From the NCBI GenBank assembly GCA_947450765.1, contig CANFXC010000010.1, forward strand, positions 1 through 57,558: 57,558 bases of DNA, read 5' to 3'. The position numbers and the translations under genes were made by a program. Source of the stretch: Comamonadaceae bacterium. GTDB lineage: Bacteria > Pseudomonadota > Gammaproteobacteria > Burkholderiales > Burkholderiaceae_C. The notes beneath the pieces were generated by a model. It saw nothing but the letters and a program-made list of their open reading frames with translations, was not told the DNA's origin and did no database searches. This document shows positions 17,194 through 25,435 of this stretch, one piece after another; position 1 is the first letter of the stretch; each line of letters starts with the position of its first letter.

Positions 17194-18069
17194 ATGACCA
17201 ATTCATTCATTCAACTGTCCGACGTGACACTGCGCTACGGCGGTGGCACGGTGGCGCTGGACCACACGTCATTGGGCATCGACAAGGGTGACTTCGTCGC
17301 TTTGGTCGGTCCCAGTGGTTGCGGAAAATCCACCATCCTCAAGCTCGTAGCCGGACTTCTCAAACCGAGTTCAGGTGCTGTCATCGCCGATGGTCGAGAG
17401 GTCGGTGCGGTGGCTTCCCGGGGACCAGGCGACAGCAATGCGTCAGAGGTACCGCGTTTACGCGTCGGTCTGGCGTTTCAAAATCCGACCATGCTGCCTT
17501 GGTTGACGATTCGCGACAACGTGATGATTCCGCTGAAGATTGTTCAGCCCTTTCGGCAAGACTACCGGCGCAAGCGGCACGGCGAGTACACAGACCGGGT
17601 TGAGGCGCTGTTGGCGCAGGTGGGTCTGCGCGGTTTTGGCGACAAACGTCCGTGGCAACTTTCCGGCGGCATGTTGCAGCGCGCCTCCCTGTGCCGAGCT
17701 CTGATACATGACCCTGAGTTGTTGTTGCTTGATGAACCCTTTGGCGCGCTTGACCAATTCACCCGCGAGGAGTTGTGGGACATCATGCAGTCGCTGTGGA
17801 TGACCAAAAAACCGACGGTGCTGCTGGTCACGCACGACTTGCGTGAGTCGGCTTATCTGGCCAACCGAATCTGCGTGATGAGCTCCCGGCCGGGGCGCAT
17901 CATTGACGTGCGTGATGTTCCTTTCGACAGACCACGGACTTTAGAGAACAGCTATTCAGCTGAGTTCGCAGGCTTGGTGCAGCAATTGCGGATGCGCATT
18001 GCGGCAGCTCGTCGTGACGGCGACGCCATGGATTTGGCTCAGGCACAAGCGCAGGCGGTATCAGCATGA
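17194..18069 (+). CDS. ABC transporter ATPase (nitrate/taurine/pyrimidine type)
   Basis: The 291-aa nucleotide-binding subunit has Walker A GPSGCGKST at about residues 39-47, a Q-loop in LAFQNPTMLPWLT, the ABC signature LSGGMLQRASL, Walker B LLLLDEPFGALD and the switch His in THDLRESAYLA. About 14 extra residues (SRGPGDSNASEVPR region) are inserted before the Q-loop strand compared with SsuB/TauB-like ATPases. A GTG lies in frame at 17182, but the ATG at 17194 follows an AAAGAAG ribosome-binding sequence. The stop overlaps the permease start by 4 bp (ATGA). It energises the importer served by the two binding proteins of this operon. Confidence 0.92.
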   Translation: MTNSFIQLSDVTLRYGGGTVALDHTSLGIDKGDFVALVGPSGCGKSTILKLVAGLLKPSSGAVIADGREVGAVASRGPGDSNASEVPRLRVGLAFQNPTMLPWLTIRDNVMIPLKIVQPFRQDYRRKRHGEYTDRVEALLAQVGLRGFGDKRPWQLSGGMLQRASLCRALIHDPELLLLDEPFGALDQFTREELWDIMQSLWMTKKPTVLLVTHDLRESAYLANRICVMSSRPGRIIDVRDVPFDRPRTLENSYSAEFAGLVQQLRMRIAAARRDGDAMDLAQAQAQAVSA

Positions 18070-18848
18070 ACAACATGACCTCTCAAACGCGGCAACGCAT
18101 GTTGTCGGCATTCACCTTGCTCGGTTTCTTTTTGTTCTGGGAAATCGCTTGTCTTTTCAGCGGTGTTTCTGATCTGGTGTTGCCACGGCCGAGTCAGGTC
18201 GCGCTGGTCTTGATTGACAAAATGCCCTTGCTCTGGCCGCACACGGTGCAAACCCTGTACACCACGCTGGCCGGCTTTGCCTTGGGTGTGATGATCGGCA
18301 TTCTGGTGGGTGTGTTGATTGGATCTTCACGGCTGGCTTACGACGTGGCCTACCCGTTGTTGGTGGGATTTTCGAGTATTCCGAAGGTGGCGGTGGTGCC
18401 GCTCTTCGTGGTCTGGTTTGGCTCGGGCACGGTGCCGGCCATTTTGACCTCGATGGTGATTTGCATCTTCCCGGTGGTGGTGAATGTGGCCACGGGTCTG
18501 GCGAGTACCGAGCCAGAACTTGAAGACGTGCTGCGCGTGCTGGGCGCCCGTAAGCGAGACATCTTGTGGAACGTCAGCTTGCCGCGCGCCTTGCCTTACT
18601 TGTTCGCGTCTCTGAAGATCGCCATCACGCTGTCGTTTGTCGGTACGGTGCTGAGCGAAACCGTGGCGGCCAACAAAGGCATCGGTACGGTGATGATGAT
18701 TGCCAGCGGTAATTTCGATGTGCCCTTGGTCTTTGCCGGCTTGGTGCTGTTGGCCATCATGGGCATATTTTTGTACGCCATGTCTTCCTGGGTCGAGGGC
18801 CGCATGACGGGCTGGGCTCAGCGCAAGACTGACTTGAGCATGGGTTGA
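18066..18848 (+). CDS. ABC transporter permease (SsuC/TauC type)
   Basis: The 260-aa integral membrane protein has about six hydrophobic segments, starting at LLGFFLFWEIACLF. The EAA-like cytoplasmic loop is in LRVLGARKRDILWNVSLPRALPYLFASLKIA, where the ATPase docks, and SETVAANKGIGTVM is a further family block. It forms the membrane part of the importer with the overlapping ATPase gene; only one permease is encoded, so it probably acts as a homodimer. The preferred start is ATG 18066, with a second ATG at 18075. The DUF3830 gene follows after 25 bp. Confidence 0.92.
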   Translation: MNNMTSQTRQRMLSAFTLLGFFLFWEIACLFSGVSDLVLPRPSQVALVLIDKMPLLWPHTVQTLYTTLAGFALGVMIGILVGVLIGSSRLAYDVAYPLLVGFSSIPKVAVVPLFVVWFGSGTVPAILTSMVICIFPVVVNVATGLASTEPELEDVLRVLGARKRDILWNVSLPRALPYLFASLKIAITLSFVGTVLSETVAANKGIGTVMMIASGNFDVPLVFAGLVLLAIMGIFLYAMSSWVEGRMTGWAQRKTDLSMG

Positions 18849-18873
18849 TCCCCGTTTTATTGAAAAGAGCGAT

Positions 18874-19284
18874 ATGTCATTGATCAAGATCACCGTTGGC
18901 GGCCTGCAGTTTCTGGGCGAAACACATCCGGATGCGCCACTCACCGTGGCCGCCTTCAGTAAGCTCCTGCCGTATCGGCAAAAACTGATTCATGTGCGCT
19001 GGAGTGGTGAGGGCTGCTGGGTTCCCTTGGGGGACTTTCAGCTTGGCGTGGGGTTTGAGAATCACACCAGCCACCCGTCTGTCGGCGACATGCTGTTCTA
19101 TCCCGGGGGCTACAGCGAAACCGAGATCATTCTGGCCTATGGCGCTTGCAGTTTTGCCAGCAAGATGGGCCAGCTGGCCGGCAATCATTTCCTGACCATT
19201 GTGGAAGGCCGCGAGCAACTCCGGCAGCTTGGCAACAAGGTGCTGTGGGAAGGCGCTCAAGACGTGCTGTTTGAAGCAGTTTGA
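18874..19284 (+). CDS. DUF3830 family protein (cyclophilin-like fold), last gene of the operon
   Basis: The 136-aa soluble protein opens MSLIKITVGGLQFLGET and contains GEGCWVPLGD, SHPSVGDMLFYPGG and ILAYGACSFASKMGQLAGNHF, a pattern I recognise as DUF3830. Members have a cyclophilin-like barrel and no established function. It has no signal peptide. An AAAGAG ribosome-binding sequence precedes the ATG. Its place at the end of the catabolic operon suggests it acts on, or binds, a pathway intermediate; this is inference only. It is convergent with pyrD, with 40 bp between stop codons and no clear terminator. Confidence 0.75.
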   Translation: MSLIKITVGGLQFLGETHPDAPLTVAAFSKLLPYRQKLIHVRWSGEGCWVPLGDFQLGVGFENHTSHPSVGDMLFYPGGYSETEIILAYGACSFASKMGQLAGNHFLTIVEGREQLRQLGNKVLWEGAQDVLFEAV

Positions 19285-19324
19285 GCCCTTTTTGCGGTAT
19301 GGCTAGCTGGTAATGGGCCAAGCT

Positions 19325-20416
19325 TTAGCGAGTGCCGCGCTGAATGGCAGCGGCTGCCTGCTTGACCAGCGCCGGGCCTTTGTAAATCAAGCCCGTGTAA
19401 ATCTGCACGACGTCGGCACCTGCTTCGATTTTGCTCAGTGCATCTTCAGGGCTCAAAATGCCACCGACGCCGATGATGGCAAAGTCTTTGCCCAAAGACT
19501 GGCGCAGCTGTTTGATCACATGGTTGCTGGCCGCCAGCACCGGTGTGCCTGACAGGCCGCCAGCTTCATCGGCATGCGCCAGACCTTTCACGGCTTCACG
19601 GTTGATCGTGGTGTTGGTGGCCAACAGTCCCCAGCCGAGTTGGCTGCCTGCGGCGTCTGCCTGCGCATAGCGCTGCATCGTGCGGGCGATCACCTCGATC
19701 TGTGCATCGTCCAAGTCGGGGGCTATTTTGACGAAAAATGGAACACGGCGGCCATGCTTTTGGGCCAGTGCTTCACGCCGCAGGGCCATGGCGCTGAGCA
19801 GTGCGTCCAGCGCTTCGTCGGCTTGTAGTGTGCGCAGATTTTTGGTGTTCGGACTGGAGATGTTGATGGTCACATAGTCGGCATGCGGGTAGACGCCGTC
19901 CAAGCAAGCCAAGTAGTCGTCGGTCGCGTTTTCCATCGGCGTGGTGGCGTTCTTGCCAATGTTCAGCCCCAGCAACATGGGCGTTTGGCCGCGACGGCGG
20001 CTGTCTTCGCGAAAGCGAGCCTGCTTGACGTTGTCGACAAAAGCATCCAGCCCGTCGTTGTTCAAACCCAAGCGGTTGATGAGTGCATTCGCTTCGGGCA
20101 GGCGAAAAATGCGCGGTTTCGGGTTGCCTATCTGGGGTTTGGGTGTGACGGTGCCGACCTCAACAAAACCAAAGCCCATGGCGGCCAGACCGTCAATGCA
20201 GCGGGCGTTTTTATCCAGACCCGCAGCCATGCCAACCCGGTTCGGAAAAGTCAGTCCGGCAACCTGAACTGGGTCTTCAATCCGGCCCGCGCAGTAGGCC
20301 ATCTTGAGCGGTGTGTGTTGCGTGCGCGCCAGTGCGGCCATGGTCAGGTCGTGGGCTGTTTCCGCGTCCAAGTTAAACAAAAAAGGGCGGGCCAGAGCGT
20401 AAGGGAGCAGGGACAT
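19325..20416 (-). CDS. pyrD: Dihydroorotate dehydrogenase, quinone-dependent (class 2)
   Basis: Oxidises dihydroorotate to orotate in pyrimidine synthesis, passing electrons to membrane quinone. The N-terminal helical membrane-binding stretch ([22 protein letters not shown]) marks class 2. FMN and substrate motifs are [10 protein letters not shown], the catalytic Ser region in [26 protein letters not shown] and [12 protein letters not shown]. The ATG at 20416 gives 363 aa; an in-frame codon 12 residues upstream is less likely. Although next to the heterocycle operon it is convergent to it, so proximity is probably coincidental. rpiA diverges about 100 bp away. Confidence 0.95.
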   Translation of the reverse strand: MSLLPYALARPFLFNLDAETAHDLTMAALARTQHTPLKMAYCAGRIEDPVQVAGLTFPNRVGMAAGLDKNARCIDGLAAMGFGFVEVGTVTPKPQIGNPKPRIFRLPEANALINRLGLNNDGLDAFVDNVKQARFREDSRRRGQTPMLLGLNIGKNATTPMENATDDYLACLDGVYPHADYVTINISSPNTKNLRTLQADEALDALLSAMALRREALAQKHGRRVPFFVKIAPDLDDAQIEVIARTMQRYAQADAAGSQLGWGLLATNTTINREAVKGLAHADEAGGLSGTPVLAASNHVIKQLRQSLGKDFAIIGVGGILSPEDALSKIEAGADVVQIYTGLIYKGPALVKQAAAAIQRGTR

Positions 20417-20520
20417 TGGATAATTCGGGGCTGAATGGCAAGGCAGCGACACGCTTTGGCGGGCAAGTCCCGTGGCGTGAGCAAGAGCGTTGATTGTCGC
20501 AAAAAACTACTCGGACACCC

Positions 20521-21192
20521 ATGACACAAGATGAATTGAAAACCCTCGTCGGCCAAGCCGCCCTGCATTACATCCAGCCGGGCATGCTGGTCGGCGTCGG
20601 CACCGGATCGACCGTCAACAAGTTCATCGATGCGCTGGCCACGGTCAAGCACACCATCGCCGGAGCGGTGTCGAGCTCCATCGCGTCGACAGAACGCCTG
20701 CAGGCTTTGGGTATCAAGGTGTTTGAGGCGACCGACGTCGAGGAACTTGATGTGTACGTGGATGGTGCCGACGAGATTGACCACGCCGGCAACATGATCA
20801 AAGGCGGCGGTGCGGCGCTCACCTGCGAGAAAATTGTCGCCGCACAGTCTCGTCAATTCATCTGCATTGCCGACGACAGCAAACTGGTCACGACGCTCGG
20901 CAAATTTCCGCTCCCAGTGGAAGTCATTCCCATGTCGGCACAACGTATCGCGTTGCAGTTTGCAGGCATGGGCGGCATTGCCACTTTGCGCCTCAAACAG
21001 GGTGTGCCGCTGGTGACTGACAACGGCCAACACATTTTGGACGTGACCGGTTTGCAGATTCTGGAGCCTCGGACATTTGAGCTGCAGGTGAGTCAATGGC
21101 CGGGTGTGGTCACGGTGGGCGTGTTTGCATTTCAAAAAGCGCACGTGTGTTTGTTGGGCACTGAAGTCGGCGTGAAGACGCTGGTTTTTTAA
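20521..21192 (+). CDS. rpiA: Ribose-5-phosphate isomerase A
   Basis: Interconverts ribose 5-phosphate and ribulose 5-phosphate in the pentose phosphate pathway. The 223-aa product has the phosphate-binding [13 protein letters not shown], the active-site [11 protein letters not shown] and [13 protein letters not shown], in family order. An ATG at 20521 directly starts [18 protein letters not shown]; the open frame upstream to 20494 lacks a normal start. The FadR-type regulator follows after 25 bp on the same strand and may be partly co-transcribed. Confidence 0.95.
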   Translation: MTQDELKTLVGQAALHYIQPGMLVGVGTGSTVNKFIDALATVKHTIAGAVSSSIASTERLQALGIKVFEATDVEELDVYVDGADEIDHAGNMIKGGGAALTCEKIVAAQSRQFICIADDSKLVTTLGKFPLPVEVIPMSAQRIALQFAGMGGIATLRLKQGVPLVTDNGQHILDVTGLQILEPRTFELQVSQWPGVVTVGVFAFQKAHVCLLGTEVGVKTLVF

Positions 21193-21217
21193 ACCCCAAC
21201 TTGCGTCGACGGACACC

Positions 21218-21991
21218 ATGATCACGCCGTTTAAAACTGTCAAACCAAGTCTTGGTTTGGCTGAGCAGGTGGCGCAAGCCTTGTCTGCGCAGATCAGCGC
21301 CGGCCACCCTGCGGCGGGCGAAAAACTCGCCACCGAAACCGTGCTGGCTCAGCAGTTCGGTATCAGCCGGACCGTGTTGCGCGAAGCTGTCTCGCGGCTC
21401 AAATCCCTGGGTTTACTGGAGTCGCGGCAGGGCAGTGGTGTGTTTGTTCGGGCTGCCGGTTTTTCGCCGCTTAACTTTGACGTCAGTTTGGCGGTTTCGC
21501 GGCAGGCGGTGATTCAGATGGTTGAAGTCAGGCGGGGACTCGAAGCTGAAGTGGCCGCGTTGGCGGCTGAGCGCCGCAGCGCTGCAGACTTACTGCGTAT
21601 TCGCCACTGCATGAACGCCTTGGCCGATGCAGTAACTGCAGGCGGCGATGGTGCGGAAGAAGACGTGATTTTTCACCGGGCTATTGCGGACGCTGCCAAA
21701 AATCCTTTTTTGATCAGCACCCTTGACTACCTCCGGCAGTTTTTACGCGGTGTGACGCGCGTGACCCGTGCCAACGAAGCGCGTCGCAGCGACTTTGCTC
21801 GACAAGTCAAAAACGAACACGAAGCCATCACCAGCGCCATTGAAGCCGCTGACGCAGCCCGTGCCCGCCGCGCTGCCGCTACGCACATGAACAACGCGAT
21901 CAAGCGCATCGAGCAGGCTGATCCGGCGTTTTGGGCGCAAGAGGGCGTGCAATTGGCGAGTGGCTTGGTCTCGGGCGCTGTAAGGCGCTGA
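21218..21991 (+). CDS. FadR-type GntR regulator (FCD domain), probable regulator of the threonate operon
   Basis: The 257-aa protein has an N-terminal GntR winged helix (QFGISRTVLREAVSRLKSLGLLESRQGSGVFV) and an all-helical FCD ligand domain with metal-binding residues expected in the FHRAIADAAKNP and NEHEAITSAI regions. FCD regulators usually bind sugar acids or other carboxylates and release DNA. The gene is co-directional with, and 144 bp upstream of, the four-carbon sugar-acid operon, and a 27-bp palindrome lies in that gap. It is therefore the likely local repressor (inference). Confidence 0.88.
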   Translation: MITPFKTVKPSLGLAEQVAQALSAQISAGHPAAGEKLATETVLAQQFGISRTVLREAVSRLKSLGLLESRQGSGVFVRAAGFSPLNFDVSLAVSRQAVIQMVEVRRGLEAEVAALAAERRSAADLLRIRHCMNALADAVTAGGDGAEEDVIFHRAIADAAKNPFLISTLDYLRQFLRGVTRVTRANEARRSDFARQVKNEHEAITSAIEAADAARARRAAATHMNNAIKRIEQADPAFWAQEGVQLASGLVSGAVRR

Positions 21992-22096
21992 GTCACTCTA
22001 GTTGAGAGTTATGTCGCTGCGAGCGCCATGACGGGGTTTTGAGTGTGTTGTCCAGCGGCTTATTTCCGGGTAAACCCCCGGCATTGAATCGGTGGA

Positions 22097-22123
22097 TTAT
22101 TTGTATGATGACCTTACAAATAA
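22097..22123. promoter_or_regulatory. Palindrome upstream of the sugar-acid operon (candidate GntR operator)
   Basis: TTATTTGTA at 22097-22105 and TACAAATAA at 22115-22123 are perfect 9-bp inverted arms with a 9-nt spacer, ending 13 bp before the first operon start. A TATGAT, close to a -10 hexamer, lies at 22104-22109 inside it, so binding would block transcription. No convincing -35 at standard spacing was seen. Confidence 0.5.
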
Positions 22124-22135
22124 AGGGGAGGCGGC

Positions 22136-23155
22136 ATGACTTTTAAACCCGACTTTAACGCTCAATCCGAGCCCCAAGCGAAGCCGATCAGCCGCCGTCA
22201 GTCGCTGGTGCTGGGTGCCGCACTGATGGGGAGCGGATTGGCGCTGCCCGCTTTGGCGCAGGCTTGGCCAAACAAGCCGATCCGCCTTGTCGTGCCTTTT
22301 CCGCCTGGTGGTTTGATTGATGTGATGGCGAGGCTGGTTGCGCCGCGACTTGGTCAAGAGCTGGGTCAAGCCATCGTGATTGACAACAAGCCCGGCGCAG
22401 GTGGCAACATCGGTGCGGCAGAAGTCGCCCGCGCACAGGCAGATGGCTACACCTTGCTGATGGCTTCGCCGCCGTTGACCATCAGCCCTGCGCTGTACGC
22501 TAGCTTGCCTTACAAACCGGAGCAAATCAGCGCTGTTGGTCTGCTGGGCCGTGTGCCCAACGTGTTGCTTGTGAGCCCTAAAAGCGGCATCAACTCGGTG
22601 GCCGACTTGATCAAACGCGCACGCAGCCAGCCGGCAAAACTGAACTACGCCTCCAACGGCAACGGAACATCGCTGCACTTGAGCGCTGAATTGTTCAAAA
22701 GCACTACCGGCACTTTCATCACGCACATTCCTTATCGCGGTGCCGCAGCCGCCGTGACAGGTTTGATGGCCGGTGAAGTGGACATGATGTTTGAGAATTT
22801 GCCCTCGGTGATGGGGCAAATTCAGGGTAATGCCGTCAAAGCTTTGGCGGTGACAACGCGTCAGCGCAGCAAAGCCTTGCCCGACGTACCCACGTTGTCT
22901 GAGTCCGGTTTACCGGACTTTGACGTCAGCGCCTGGTATGGGCTTGCATCGCCTGCCGGCTTGCCTGCTGCGCTGGTGGCCAGCTTGGAGCAAGCACTGC
23001 AAAAAATCATGCGCGATCCGGAAGTCATCCGCACCATGGAGTCGCGCGGTGCAGATGTCGGCTTTCTGGGCGCAGCGCCCATGACCGCGTTCATGCGCGA
23101 TGACGCTGCGAAATGGAAGCGTGTGGCTGACTTTGCGAAAATCACCCTCGGTTGA
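22136..23155 (+). CDS. Tripartite tricarboxylate transporter receptor (TctC/Bug family)
   Basis: The 339-aa periplasmic binding protein has a twin-arginine-like signal region (SRRQSLVLGAALMGSGLALP, cleavage near ALA|QA). The mature protein begins WPNKPIRLVVPFPPGG, the Bug hallmark, with NKPGAGGNIGA and HIPYRGAAAAVTGLMAGEVD further on. Bug proteins bind carboxylates for TctAB-type transporters. No TctA or TctB gene is in the operon, a common situation in betaproteobacteria. Position suggests a threonate- or erythronate-like ligand. A GGGGAGG ribosome-binding sequence precedes the ATG. Confidence 0.9.
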   Translation: MTFKPDFNAQSEPQAKPISRRQSLVLGAALMGSGLALPALAQAWPNKPIRLVVPFPPGGLIDVMARLVAPRLGQELGQAIVIDNKPGAGGNIGAAEVARAQADGYTLLMASPPLTISPALYASLPYKPEQISAVGLLGRVPNVLLVSPKSGINSVADLIKRARSQPAKLNYASNGNGTSLHLSAELFKSTTGTFITHIPYRGAAAAVTGLMAGEVDMMFENLPSVMGQIQGNAVKALAVTTRQRSKALPDVPTLSESGLPDFDVSAWYGLASPAGLPAALVASLEQALQKIMRDPEVIRTMESRGADVGFLGAAPMTAFMRDDAAKWKRVADFAKITLG

Positions 23156-23201
23156 ACTTGCCAACCTAACCATTTGACACACCCGCAACAAGGAAAACGG
23201 T

Positions 23202-24095
23202 ATGACGATCACTGCAGGCCTGATCGGCCTTGGCGCCATGGGTCATGGCATGGCGCAATCACTCAGGCGCGCCGGTTACTTGGTGCACGTTTATGACGTG
23301 CGATCCGATGCCGCACAGACTTTTGCGAAAGAAGGCGGCGTGGCCGCTGGCTCACCTGCTGAACTGGCCGCCGCTTGCGATGTGGTGGTCTCAGTGGTGG
23401 TCAATGCTGCGCAGACCGAGAGCGTGTTGTTCGGCCCGTCAGGCTGCGCTGCCGCCATGAAACCCGGCAGCGTGTTTGTGATGTGCTCGACCGTTGAGCC
23501 GAGCTGGTCGGTGGCACTCGAAAAACGCCTGAACGACATGGGCTTGCTCTACATTGATGCGCCGATCTCTGGCGGTGCTGCCAAAGCCGCCAGCGGCCAA
23601 ATGACGATGATGACAGCAGGCGAAGATGCCGCTTATGCGCTGGCTGACCCCTTGCTCAACGCCATGGCCGCCAAGGTTTATAAACTTGGCGATACAGCCG
23701 GAGCTGGCAGCAAGGTGAAGATCATCAACCAGTTGCTGGCCGGCGTGCACATTGCCGCTGCGGCTGAGGCCATGGCGCTGGGCTTGCGTGAGGGTGTCGA
23801 CCCGGACGCTTTGTACGAGGTCATCACCCACAGCGCCGGCAACAGTTGGATGTTTGAAAACCGCATGGCCCACGTGCTCGCAGCCGATTACACGCCGCTG
23901 TCTGCGGTGGACATTTTTGTGAAAGACTTAGGGCTGGTGCTGGACATGGCCCGCAGCAGTAAATTTCCCCTGCCGCTGTCGGCCACGGCACATCAAATGT
24001 TCATGCAGGCATCGACAGCCGGTTTTGGCCGCGAAGATGACAGCGCTGTGATTAAAATTTTCCCTGGCATTGAATTGCCGAAAGCCAAAGAATGA
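23202..24095 (+). CDS. ltnD: L-threonate/D-erythronate-type NAD-dependent dehydrogenase
   Basis: The 297-aa member of the 3-hydroxyisobutyrate dehydrogenase family has a Rossmann start AGLIGLGAMGHGMAQSL, a substrate block DAPISGGAAKAASGQM and the catalytic Lys in AGSKVKIINQLLAGVH. In the characterised LtnD-OtnK-OtnC-OtnI pathway this enzyme oxidises the C2 hydroxyl of L-threonate (or a related tetronate) to 2-oxo-tetronate. Its stop overlaps the kinase start by 4 bp (ATGA). The three enzymes encoded next confirm the pathway class, but the stereoisomer used cannot be read from sequence. Confidence 0.88.
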   Translation: MTITAGLIGLGAMGHGMAQSLRRAGYLVHVYDVRSDAAQTFAKEGGVAAGSPAELAAACDVVVSVVVNAAQTESVLFGPSGCAAAMKPGSVFVMCSTVEPSWSVALEKRLNDMGLLYIDAPISGGAAKAASGQMTMMTAGEDAAYALADPLLNAMAAKVYKLGDTAGAGSKVKIINQLLAGVHIAAAAEAMALGLREGVDPDALYEVITHSAGNSWMFENRMAHVLAADYTPLSAVDIFVKDLGLVLDMARSSKFPLPLSATAHQMFMQASTAGFGREDDSAVIKIFPGIELPKAKE

Positions 24096-25435
24096 CCGCC
24101 GCAGCGCCGGGCCGCCCCAAGCAAGGCACGGCCCCCTCGGGGAGCGTGGGGGCACTGAACATCAAGCTCGGTTGTATTGCCGACGACTTCACGGGTGCCA
24201 CTGATTTGGCCAACAACTTGGTTCGCGCAGGCATGCGCGTGGTGCAAACCATTGGCGTGCCGACCCGTCCTTTAGGTGCTGAGGTTGACGCAGTTGTCGT
24301 TGCGTTGAAGTCGCGCACCGTGGCGCCTGCTGAAGCAGTCAGGCAGTCGTTGGCGGCACTTGAATGGTTGCAAGCCCAGGGTGCGCAGCAGATCTATTTC
24401 AAATATTGCTCAACCTTTGACAGCACGGCCACGGGCAATATCGGGCCGGTGACCGAGGCGCTGATGGACGCGTTGGGTGTTGACTTCACCATCGCCACAC
24501 CGGCCTTTCCGGACAACAAGCGGACGGTCTTCAAGGGCTACCTGTTTGTCGGTGATGTGCTGCTGAATGAAAGTGGCATGCAGAACCATCCCCTGACGCC
24601 GATGACGGATCCGAATCTGGTGCGCGTCATGCAGTCGCAGTCGCGGCGCAAAGTCGGTCTGATTGATCATCAAGTGGTCGCACAGGGCGAGGCTGTCATC
24701 CGTGAGCGCATCCAACAATTGCGCGCTGACGGTGTGGGCGTGGCCGTGGTGGACGCAGTCTCCAACGACGACTTGCTGCGCATGGGCCCAGCTTTGAAAG
24801 ACATGCGCTTGCTGACTGCCGGCTCGGGCGTGGCGATTGGTCTGCCGGCCAATTTCGGCCTGCTGCCGTCGAGTCAGGCAGGGCAGTTACCACCAGCCAG
24901 CGGTTTGCAAGCTGTGGTTTCGGGCAGTTGCTCGCTGGCGACACTGCGTCAAGTGGCGGATTTTCTCCGCACGGGTCGCCCGGCGTTTGTGGTCGATGCG
25001 CTGCGCCTGGCCGCTGGCGATGATGTTGTGGCAGAAGCCTTGGCTTGGGCTGCAGCGCTGCTGTCAGGCGGCCCGGTGCTGGTGTATTCCACGGCTGAAA
25101 CCCAAACCATCAAGAGCGTGCAGGGTCTGCTGGGTGCTGAAGATGCCGGCCTGTTGGTCGAGCGATGCATGGCCAACATCGCGCGTGGTTTGGTGAGGCT
25201 TGGCGTGCGTCAATTGGTGGTGGCTGGTGGTGAAACGTCGGGTGCTTGCGTGCAGGCTCTCGGCATCATGCAAATGCAAATGGGTCCGCAAATTGACCCT
25301 GGTGTGCCTTGGTGTCACGCCGTCAGCGAGCTTGCGCCCGACGGGCTGCACTTGACACTTAAATCAGGTAACTTCGGTTCTGATGACTTCTTCAGCAAAG
25401 CCTTCACAGTACTTTCCTCCGAAAGACCACGATGA
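24092..25435 (+). CDS. otnK: Four-carbon acid sugar kinase OtnK (3-oxo-tetronate kinase), with repeat-derived N-terminus
   Basis: Phosphorylates 3-oxo-tetronate at C4. The 447-aa product has the DUF1537 start GCIADDFTGATDLANNL (about residues 27-43), with FKYCSTFDSTATGNIGP and FPDNKRTVFKGYLFV following, and the C-terminal VAGGETSGACVQALG nucleotide-binding block. About 24 residues before the conserved start (AAPGRPKQGTAPSGSVG region) are Pro/Gly/Ser-rich and encoded by a GC-rich, repeat-like DNA segment at 24104-24153. They look like an inserted intergenic repeat now translated. The stop of ltnD overlaps the ATG, and its own stop overlaps otnC by 4 bp. Confidence 0.88.
   Translation: MTAAAPGRPKQGTAPSGSVGALNIKLGCIADDFTGATDLANNLVRAGMRVVQTIGVPTRPLGAEVDAVVVALKSRTVAPAEAVRQSLAALEWLQAQGAQQIYFKYCSTFDSTATGNIGPVTEALMDALGVDFTIATPAFPDNKRTVFKGYLFVGDVLLNESGMQNHPLTPMTDPNLVRVMQSQSRRKVGLIDHQVVAQGEAVIRERIQQLRADGVGVAVVDAVSNDDLLRMGPALKDMRLLTAGSGVAIGLPANFGLLPSSQAGQLPPASGLQAVVSGSCSLATLRQVADFLRTGRPAFVVDALRLAAGDDVVAEALAWAAALLSGGPVLVYSTAETQTIKSVQGLLGAEDAGLLVERCMANIARGLVRLGVRQLVVAGGETSGACVQALGIMQMQMGPQIDPGVPWCHAVSELAPDGLHLTLKSGNFGSDDFFSKAFTVLSSERPR
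24104..24153 (+). repeat. GC-rich REP-like repeat segment inside the 5' end of otnK
   Basis: The segment contains GGGCCGCCCCAAGCAAGG, then a short CCCC/GGGG hairpin core and a closing GCGTGGGGGC. From memory, closely similar segments recur in intergenic and N-terminal positions in Comamonadaceae genomes. It lies after the overlap with ltnD and is read in frame as a low-complexity peptide. Only one copy is visible in this window. Confidence 0.5.
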
